The notes under the pieces were generated by a model. That model did not search any database and was not told the origin of the DNA. It saw only the letters and a list, made by a program, of their open reading frames with translations. A program made the translations under genes and the position numbers. 5,627 bases of DNA from Desulfuromonadales bacterium (GTDB taxonomy: Bacteria; Desulfobacterota; Desulfuromonadia; Desulfuromonadales; BM103), in contig JAUWTX010000156.1 in NCBI GenBank assembly GCA_030614505.1, forward strand, positions 1 to 5,627, written 5' to 3'. Shown in pieces: positions 1-4,550 of this stretch. Numbering within the stretch: position 1 is the stretch's first letter; every line of letters begins with the position of its first letter.

Positions 1-115
1 CCGCCCTATGGCTCTTACCTGTCTGGAGTGTCTGGCCAGCAATCGCTTGGTTCACATCGAAATGCAGGACATTCTGCAGCAGGGATGTCGCCCTCATGAT
101 GACCTGTCTGCCTGA
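1..115 (+). CDS. 3' end of an unidentified gene with a CxxC motif (partial)
   Basis: The reading frame starting at base 2 is open from the left edge to a TGA at 113-115 and gives about 37 residues. They include a Cys-Leu-Glu-Cys motif, a helix-like stretch (VHIEMQDILQQGC) and a third cysteine near the end. I do not recognise the family; the paired cysteines could bind metal or be redox active, but that is a guess. The frame runs into the following peptidase gene, overlapping by 20 bases or leaving a 4-base gap depending on which downstream start is used, as expected for a translationally coupled pair. Caution: the frame of the downstream gene is also open to the left edge (a Trp-rich, less protein-like reading), and a short minus-strand frame starting at 97 is open to the edge too, so the assignment is tentative. 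Confidence 0.35.
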   Translation, partial: RPMALTCLECLASNRLVHIEMQDILQQGCRPHDDLSA

Positions 116-1379
116 ACTGATGCGTTTCTGTCCGAGAAGGGTTCTTACCCGCTGTCTCTGCAGTGCTCTGCTCCTGATGCTCATGATTTTAATGACGCCG
201 TCTTTGGGTGGCGCGTCGACAGATCAACAGACTCAGGAAGCAATCAACCTGCTGAAACAGAAGGAATACGTACAAGCAATAGTGCTACTTCACGACCTTG
301 AAACAAGAATTCTCAACCCCGACCAGATGTCAGCCTTGCTTGCTACTGCCTATCTTGGTAGAGGCTACCAGTTGCTTTCTTCCAGTGAGTTTTCTTCCGC
401 CCGTGAGGCCTTTCTTGAAGGTCGTCGATACAATATGGATGATGTCCGTTTCTGGCAGGGTGAGGCGATGACCTGGTTTAAACAAGGCCGGTATGCTGAG
501 GCAGCGTCACTGCTTGACCAGGCGCTTGGTATTGCCCCGCAAAACGCCGACCTTTACCACCTGCTGGGTAGAGCCTATTATGCTGAGGGTCGTATGGCTG
601 AGGCTCTGGATGCACTGACAAGGTCAAATGAATTGGCTGATAGTGCTGATGTTGCCAACCTTTTGGAGAAAGTACGACGAGAATGGCTGCTTGAACAGGA
701 GATGGATCATGAAGTACGAGGTCATTTTCAGCTTTCTTTTGTCGATGGTGATCAGGCTGACAGCCTGGCTTCAGCTATTCTCGAGACACTCGAGGATGCA
801 TACACAGCGTTAGGCTCTGACCTGAATTACTACCCCGATGTCAGAGTACCGGTATTGCTCTACACTCGTAGAGATTTTTCTGCAGTAACAAGTTCTCCGG
901 ATTGGGCCGGTGCTGTTTATGACGGCAAGATTCGCCTGCCGCTTGGCGGCATGCACCGGATGACGGATCCTTTGGCAGCAATGCTTTACCACGAATATTC
1001 ACACGTTCTAGTACATTTTATGGCAAACCGGCTCACACCTGTCTGGCTTAATGAAGGTCTGGCTGAATTGGCAGGGCGCCGTATATATTCTCCACCACTG
1101 GTGCACTTGCATGAAGCTATCGAAGCAGACCGACTGATCAGCTGGAGTGATCTCATAGGCTCTATTGCCGGTTTTCCTGACAGCAAGGCCCGACTGGCTT
1201 ATGAACAGAGCTATTCATTGGTTTATTTCATGGTTGACAGCTTCGGATGGCACAAAATGACGGAACTGCTGGAAAGGCTCGGGAAGCGGCAGGAGTGGCA
1301 ATCTGCGATTGCTGCTGTTTATCAGGATTATGGACTGGATTGGCCTGCCATTCTTGCTGAATGGCAGGCCGGTCTGTAG
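96..1379 (+). CDS. Exported TPR-repeat protein with C-terminal peptidase MA-like (gluzincin) metalloprotease domain
   Basis: A 427-residue protein. Residues about 10-40 form a signal peptide: arginines, a Leu/Met-rich core (ALLLMLMILM), then SLGGA with likely cleavage after Ala40, so it should act in the periplasm or at the envelope. TPR-like helix pairs follow at about 46-72, 83-116, 117-150 and 151-184 (for example the ADLYHLLGRAYYAEGRMAEA repeat). From about 205 comes a peptidase MA-like domain with HEYSH at 299-303 (HExxH zinc and catalytic site) and NEGLAE at 319-324, where Glu320 is the expected third zinc ligand, 16 residues after His303. All catalytic residues are present, so it is probably active; substrate unknown. 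Start choice is uncertain: ATG 96 has a weak AGGG at 81-84, while ATG 120 lies 4 bases after the upstream stop, gives a more compact signal peptide (419 residues) and could be reached by reinitiation. Confidence 0.85.
   Translation: MMTCLPELMRFCPRRVLTRCLCSALLLMLMILMTPSLGGASTDQQTQEAINLLKQKEYVQAIVLLHDLETRILNPDQMSALLATAYLGRGYQLLSSSEFSSAREAFLEGRRYNMDDVRFWQGEAMTWFKQGRYAEAASLLDQALGIAPQNADLYHLLGRAYYAEGRMAEALDALTRSNELADSADVANLLEKVRREWLLEQEMDHEVRGHFQLSFVDGDQADSLASAILETLEDAYTALGSDLNYYPDVRVPVLLYTRRDFSAVTSSPDWAGAVYDGKIRLPLGGMHRMTDPLAAMLYHEYSHVLVHFMANRLTPVWLNEGLAELAGRRIYSPPLVHLHEAIEADRLISWSDLIGSIAGFPDSKARLAYEQSYSLVYFMVDSFGWHKMTELLERLGKRQEWQSAIAAVYQDYGLDWPAILAEWQAGL
1342..1370. repeat. Perfect 12-bp stem-loop in the 3' coding end of the peptidase gene
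   Basis: GGCCTGCCATTC at 1342-1353 is the exact reverse complement of GAATGGCAGGCC at 1359-1370, with a 5-base loop (TTGCT). It lies inside the final codons of the peptidase gene (WPAILAEWQA) and also just beyond the stop of the convergent minus-strand gene, 18 bases away. Neither side has an immediate U-run; on the plus strand a T-rich stretch begins only at 1387. It may therefore serve as a 3'-end stabilising hairpin or a non-canonical bidirectional terminator for two genes only 9 bases apart. The structure is directly visible; the function is inferred. Confidence 0.6.
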
Positions 1380-1388
1380 TAACAGGTT

Positions 1389-1871
1389 TTATTCGGATTT
1401 TTCTTCTTTCGGAGTCTCTTCCTGTGCTTCTTCCTGAGGAGAGTCTTCGGTTCTGATCCGCTCAGTTTCTTCTTCAAGGGCGGCTGACTCAGCCTTAAAC
1501 TCATCAATCCTCGTCAGGATTTGCTTTACTTCGGCCAGATTTAAAATATTCTTTTTGCCAGCCTCACGTAAGTCATCAATCAATTTTCCGAGATCACCGT
1601 GGGCCGCATTGATCTTTTTGTGTAAGGCCGACTGGTCGATTTTCATTTGTACCAGTTTCTTGTACTGGACCGCCTTGAAGGCTGCTGTATTCCAGGCATG
1701 TTTGGTGCTCCCCCAGATCTTTTCAGAGGTTTCCTTTATATTTTCGGTAGTCTCCTTCAGACGGTCAGTCTGCTCAGATGGTTGATCTTCATGGCTTTCC
1801 TCTGTTTCTTTGGCCTCTGTTGGCTCGGTCTCAGCTGTCGTCTGCTCTTGCTCTTTTTCCTGGTCGGTCAT
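1389..1871 (-). CDS. Small, highly charged coiled-coil/helical protein of unknown function
   Basis: A 160-residue protein whose family I do not recognise. Residues 1-36 are a low-complexity Glu/Thr/Gln-rich tail. Residues about 37-140 are helix-forming, with heptad-like spacing of hydrophobics; 52-75 (IWGSTKHAWNTAAFKAVQYKK) is the most hydrophobic part, and 83-139 looks like a helical hairpin. Residues 141-160 are again Glu-rich. There is no cysteine, signal peptide or true membrane segment, so it is probably cytoplasmic. The start at 1871 is chosen because GGGAG lies 6 bases upstream; a GTG at 1910 and ATG at 1889 are in frame, but the GTG falls at the predicted transcription start. It has its own promoter, is divergent from fbp and convergent with the peptidase gene, so context gives no functional link. 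Confidence 0.75.
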   Translation of the reverse strand: MTDQEKEQEQTTAETEPTEAKETEESHEDQPSEQTDRLKETTENIKETSEKIWGSTKHAWNTAAFKAVQYKKLVQMKIDQSALHKKINAAHGDLGKLIDDLREAGKKNILNLAEVKQILTRIDEFKAESAALEEETERIRTEDSPQEEAQEETPKEEKSE

Positions 1872-1877
1872 GGCTTG

Positions 1878-1882
1878 CTCCC
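1878..1882 (-). promoter_or_regulatory. Ribosome binding site deciding the start of the small charged protein
   Basis: The minus strand reads GGGAG followed by six bases (CAAGCC) and the ATG at 1871. This favours 1871 over the in-frame GTG at 1910 and ATG at 1889, for which no comparable site is positioned. Confidence 0.65.
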
Positions 1883-1914
1883 GTTTCATAAAGTAATAGT
1901 ATCCTTGCACGTTT

Positions 1915-1942
1915 ATAGTACCAGTTTTAAATAGACCGTCAA
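1915..1942 (-). promoter_or_regulatory. Sigma70-type promoter for the small charged-protein gene
   Basis: On the minus strand, TTGACG (-35; 1942-1937, five of six consensus bases) is followed by a 16-base spacer and TACTAT (-10; 1920-1915, four of six). An overlapping TATAAA at 1917-1912 with a 19-base spacer is an alternative -10. Transcription would begin near 1908, leaving a leader of about 37 bases before the ATG at 1871. Confidence 0.5.
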
Positions 1943-1991
1943 GAAGTTGGTAATAATCATAAATGCTTGTGAGCTCTTTGGACTCCTGGGC

Positions 1992-2020
1992 TTGCCCCTT
2001 CTGTGGTTTTGGTCTAGACT
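1992..2020 (+). promoter_or_regulatory. Candidate weak promoter for fbp
   Basis: TTGCCC (1992-1997) and TAGACT (2015-2020) are separated by 17 bases, each matching four of six consensus positions. Transcription would begin near 2027, about 35 bases before the fbp ATG. The -10 overlaps an 8-bp palindrome GTCTAGAC (2012-2019), which could be an operator half or chance. This is the best sigma70-like pair I see on the plus strand here, but it is weak. Confidence 0.25.
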
Positions 2021-2050
2021 GACGCGGTTTGCAACATCAGCCCATGTATG

Positions 2051-2055
2051 AGGAG
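2051..2055 (+). promoter_or_regulatory. fbp ribosome binding site
   Basis: AGGAG sits six bases upstream of ATG 2062. The in-frame GTG at 2059 is only three bases from it, so 2062 is the likely start. An in-frame TAA at 2056-2058 excludes anything further upstream. Confidence 0.75.
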
Positions 2056-2061
2056 TAAGTG

Positions 2062-3006
2062 ATGAACGATTATGAGTCGACACCATTACACATAGATCTG
2101 CGCCGCCATCTACGTGAGCATGACGAGGATCGCGACCTGACCCGCCTGATCTGTGAGATCGCAGATGCGTCTAAATACATTATCAACGCGATTCGTACCG
2201 GTGAGCTCGGTATGGCCGGGACTTCGAACCTGTACGGCGAAGAACAATTAGCTCTCGATGTTCTCTCCGACCGGATTATTACCAAAAGACTGGCTCATTC
2301 GGAGGTTGTTGCCAACCTTGTCTCAGAAGAGAGCGGTGAGATCGTCCCTATTGACCCCGAGAACGAAGATAAGTTCTCGGTGGCCTTTGATCCGCTCGAC
2401 GGTTCGTCGCTGGTGGATGTAAACCTTGCCGTTGGAACCATTGTCTCCATCTACAAGGGCAGTAATCTTCTACAGCCAGGTCGTAACCAGGTGGCGGCAA
2501 TGTATATCCTCTACGGCCCACGTACGACTCTCGTCTATTCAACCGGCAATGGCGTTCATGAATTCGGCATGAACAGTTTGATGGAATACACTATCAACTA
2601 CGAGAACATCCGTATGGCTGGCCCGGCCAAGATTTACTCACCTGGTGGCCTGCGCAGCAAGTACACTGCTGGAACGGAAAAGTTTGCCCGTGCCCTGGAG
2701 GAGAGTGGTACCAAACTACGCTATTCAGGTGGTTTTGTTCCCGATATCAATCAAATTCTTATCAAGCGTGGTGGGGTGTTCATGTATCCGCATCTCACCG
2801 ATGCACCGTCTGGTAAATTACGTCTGCTTTTTGAGCTCAACCCCATGGCTTATCTGATTGAACAGGCCGGTGGTGCTGCCTCGGATGGCCGACGGAAGAT
2901 CCTTGATATTGAGCCAGACAGTGTTGAGTTGCTTTCGCCGGTTTTTATTGGCACACCGGAAGCTGTGGCATTGGCTGAACAATGTATCCGTGAGGAAGAG
3001 GGTTGA
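2062..3006 (+). CDS. fbp: Class I fructose-1,6-bisphosphatase
   Basis: A 314-residue cytoplasmic enzyme that hydrolyses fructose 1,6-bisphosphate to fructose 6-phosphate, the committed step of gluconeogenesis. The FBPase class I fold is recognisable throughout: LVSEES with Glu89 and Glu90, then DPLDGSS at 110-116 with Asp110 and Asp113, and Glu258 in LLFELNPMAY, together the Mg2+ and catalytic ligands (compared from memory with Glu97, Glu98, Asp118, Asp121 and Glu280 of the human enzyme). Arg220 matches the arginine that reaches the neighbouring subunit's 6-phosphate site. The C-terminus (SPVFIGTPEAVALAEQ) is typical and complete. The N-terminal AMP-binding loop GTGELT of the mammalian enzyme is replaced by EDRDLT (22-27), and four residues are missing before the GMAG segment, so classical AMP inhibition may be altered. 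Monocistronic: its own leader, with a terminator downstream. Confidence 0.95.
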   Translation: MNDYESTPLHIDLRRHLREHDEDRDLTRLICEIADASKYIINAIRTGELGMAGTSNLYGEEQLALDVLSDRIITKRLAHSEVVANLVSEESGEIVPIDPENEDKFSVAFDPLDGSSLVDVNLAVGTIVSIYKGSNLLQPGRNQVAAMYILYGPRTTLVYSTGNGVHEFGMNSLMEYTINYENIRMAGPAKIYSPGGLRSKYTAGTEKFARALEESGTKLRYSGGFVPDINQILIKRGGVFMYPHLTDAPSGKLRLLFELNPMAYLIEQAGGAASDGRRKILDIEPDSVELLSPVFIGTPEAVALAEQCIREEEG

Positions 3007-3032
3007 CGGATAAGTAAACCAGTGAACCAAAA

Positions 3033-3090
3033 GGGGACATTTAAAAAGGGGACACGTACTTTGTTACGTGTCCCCTTTTTAAATGTCCCT
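3033..3090. repeat. REP-like palindromic element: perfect 25-bp inverted repeat
   Basis: Bases 3034-3058 are exactly complementary to 3065-3089 around a 6-base loop (CTTTGT), and 3033/3090 adds a G-T pair. Each arm carries two copies of a GGGGACA-type motif: AAAAGGGGACA occurs at 3029-3039 and again at 3044-3054, and the right arm holds TGTCCCC and TGTCCC. The T-run lies inside the stem rather than after it, so this is not an ordinary intrinsic terminator. Palindromes rich in GGGGACA are, as I recall, common as dispersed repeats near REP-associated Y1 transposases in deltaproteobacteria; no transposase is present here, so it would be a non-autonomous copy. It lies 26 bases after the fbp stop and 7 bases before the terminator. 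Confidence 0.6.
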
Positions 3091-3097
3091 ATCGACT

Positions 3098-3133
3098 AAA
3101 AAAGCCCGGCAGATCATCTGCCGGGCTTTTTTT
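3098..3133. terminator. Bidirectional rho-independent terminator between fbp and the kor operon
   Basis: A GC-rich stem GCCCGGCAG (3104-3112) pairs with CTGCCGGGC (3118-3126) around ATCAT. Six A's precede it and seven T's follow, so both strands show a hairpin followed by a U-run. It can end fbp transcripts on the plus strand and kor transcripts on the minus strand; the korC stop is only 21 bases away. Confidence 0.93.
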
Positions 3134-3154
3134 ACGTACTTTTCTGAGTTTGGC

Positions 3155-3703
3155 TTAGTTGACCAACTCTTTGCCTTTTTCATAGCCCAAGCTGTAGGCT
3201 TTCTTGTTGAGATCTTTGAAAGCTGGCGGTACACGCCGGACAACAGCTTCTTCACCAGCTTCTCTCGAAACAACGCCAGTCATGCCGATAACGGCGGACA
3301 ATGCGATAACGTTGGCCACGATCTCACGGCCGATGTCTTCCTTGGCCATACGCATGATCGGCAGGCGATAGACTGTGAAATCGCCTTCGGGAGCTGTTTT
3401 GACGAAATCAGCGTCAATCAGTAACAGACCGCCCTTCTTGATGCCGACTGCGTACTTGTCAGCAGCTTCCTGGGTCATCGCCAGGCATGCGTCAACAATT
3501 GTCGCTTTTGGGTAATCGATCGGGCCATCAGAGATGATGACCTCGGATTTGGAAGCGCCGCCGCGGGCCTCAGGACCGTAGCTCTGGGACTGCAGGGCAT
3601 GCTTGCCCTCAATAATTGCGGCTGCTTCGGCAAGAATAATACCGGCTGTGATCAGGCCTTGACCACCGGCGCCGGAAAACCGAATCTCATAACGTTCTGC
3701 CAT
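3155..3703 (-). CDS. korC: 2-oxoacid:ferredoxin oxidoreductase gamma subunit (2-oxoglutarate type)
   Basis: A 182-residue POR-gamma family protein, full length for a free-standing gamma subunit. The N-terminus has the Rossmann-like GAGGQG motif (11-16), followed by the conserved SYGPEARGGASKSEV segment (41-55). The gamma subunit is part of the catalytic core that binds CoA in this enzyme family; the complex oxidises a 2-oxoacid plus CoA to acyl-CoA and CO2 and passes electrons to ferredoxin, reversibly. The ATG at 3703 is supported by AAGGAG eight bases upstream. It is the last gene of the operon, 25 bases after korB, and ends next to the bidirectional terminator. 2-Oxoglutarate as substrate is inferred mainly from KorA and KorB; a branched-chain or pyruvate enzyme is less likely but not excluded by this subunit. 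Confidence 0.9.
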   Translation of the reverse strand: MAERYEIRFSGAGGQGLITAGIILAEAAAIIEGKHALQSQSYGPEARGGASKSEVIISDGPIDYPKATIVDACLAMTQEAADKYAVGIKKGGLLLIDADFVKTAPEGDFTVYRLPIMRMAKEDIGREIVANVIALSAVIGMTGVVSREAGEEAVVRRVPPAFKDLNKKAYSLGYEKGKELVN

Positions 3704-3711
3704 GGTTCAAT

Positions 3712-3717
3712 CTCCTT
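3712..3717 (-). promoter_or_regulatory. korC ribosome binding site
   Basis: AAGGAG on the minus strand, eight bases before the ATG at 3703, within the 25-base korB-korC gap. It gives korC its own ribosome entry site within the operon. Confidence 0.7.
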
Positions 3718-3728
3718 TTTACAAGTGA

Positions 3729-4550
3729 TCAGGCGCTTTCTTGCACCTTTTTGATTAATGCATCGTATTGCTCGCAGTACTCTGGCAACTCAGTATCATG
3801 ATAGAGAACACCGGTCAGGAACTTGCCTTCAAGCTGCTCCGGGGTCATCTTGGCTGCAGCCTTAACAGGAACTGCGTCAGCTTTAAGCCGCTTCATCATA
3901 TCGATAACGGAACGGAACTTGTTGCGCCGGCCGTAACTGGTCGGGCAGTCGTCCAGAACCTCAATTATTGACATGCCCTTGTGCTTGATACCCTGGGTGA
4001 TCAGTTTGTCAATTTGACGTGGGTGCATTGCTGTGGTGCGGGCAACAAAGGTTGCACCTGCTCCAATAGCCAGCTTGCTGATGTCGAAAACCGGGTCCGG
4101 GTTGCCGTAAGGCGTAGTAGAAGCCAGCATGCCGGTTGGAGTGCAGGGAGAGAACTGGCCGCCAGTCATACCGTAGATGTAGTTATTCATGATGACGTAG
4201 GTCAGGTCGATATTGCGACGACAGGCATGGATGAAGTGGTTGCCGCCGATTGCAGTGCCGTCGCCGTCGCCGCCAACGCAGATGACAGTCATTTCAGGCT
4301 TGACCATCTTGACACCGGTTGCAAAGGCTGCTGCACGGCCATGGGCGGTGTGCAGGGTGCAGGCATCAAGGTAGCCGGGGAGGCGGCTGGCGCAGCCTAT
4401 GCCGGAGACGATAGCAGTGTTTTTCCGATCCAGTTCACAGGCATCCATAGCCCGGATCAGGCCTTTCATGACAATGCCATGACCGCAACCGGGGCACCAG
4501 ATGTGCGGGAGCTTGCCGGGGCGGATTGAGCTTTCATAATCGTAAGCCAT
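3729..4550 (-). CDS. korB: 2-oxoacid:ferredoxin oxidoreductase beta subunit, TPP- and [4Fe-4S]-binding (2-oxoglutarate type)
   Basis: A 273-residue cytoplasmic subunit that holds thiamine diphosphate and an iron-sulfur cluster. CPGCGH (19-24), Cys53 in SGIGCAS and Cys202 in LDDCPTSYG supply four cysteines with spacing close to the cluster ligands known from archaeal 2-oxoacid:ferredoxin oxidoreductases. The TPP/Mg2+ motif is GGDGDG (93-98) with Asn122-Asn123 in IMNNYIYGMTGGQFSP, the usual KorB arrangement. HTAHGRAAAFATGVK (67-81) is another family signature. The start codon overlaps the korA stop by one base (TAATG), and a strong AAGGAGGT lies six bases upstream inside the last korA codons, so translation is tightly coupled for equal subunit amounts. 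Confidence 0.94.
   Translation of the reverse strand: MAYDYESSIRPGKLPHIWCPGCGHGIVMKGLIRAMDACELDRKNTAIVSGIGCASRLPGYLDACTLHTAHGRAAAFATGVKMVKPEMTVICVGGDGDGTAIGGNHFIHACRRNIDLTYVIMNNYIYGMTGGQFSPCTPTGMLASTTPYGNPDPVFDISKLAIGAGATFVARTTAMHPRQIDKLITQGIKHKGMSIIEVLDDCPTSYGRRNKFRSVIDMMKRLKADAVPVKAAAKMTPEQLEGKFLTGVLYHDTELPEYCEQYDALIKKVQESA

Noticed and set aside
1555..1934. Two plus-strand frames with Phe/Leu-rich, membrane-like translations opposite the small charged protein
   Set aside because: The Phe/Leu richness is the antisense reading of Glu/Lys codons of the minus-strand gene, which has a proper promoter and ribosome site.
2044..2058. Four-codon minimal frame (Met-Tyr-Glu-Glu-stop) overlapping the fbp ribosome site, as a possible leader peptide
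   Set aside because: It is very short, has no ribosome site of its own and no regulatory codon run or alternative hairpins; its Glu codons are simply the Shine-Dalgarno sequence.
3033..3133. Palindrome plus terminator as a two-unit CRISPR-like or attenuator array
   Set aside because: The two hairpins are unrelated in sequence, there are no regularly spaced repeats with spacers, and the second is a standard bidirectional terminator.
3083..3424. Plus-strand open frame starting in the palindrome and running through the terminator into korC antisense
   Set aside because: It would be translated through the terminator hairpin and repeats the antisense of korC; the protein is not recognisable.
3981..4529. 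Plus-strand open frame of 182 codons opposite korB
   Set aside because: It lies wholly antisense to a clearly recognisable korB, has a low-complexity Ala/Gly/Val composition typical of shadow frames, and has no supporting ribosome site.
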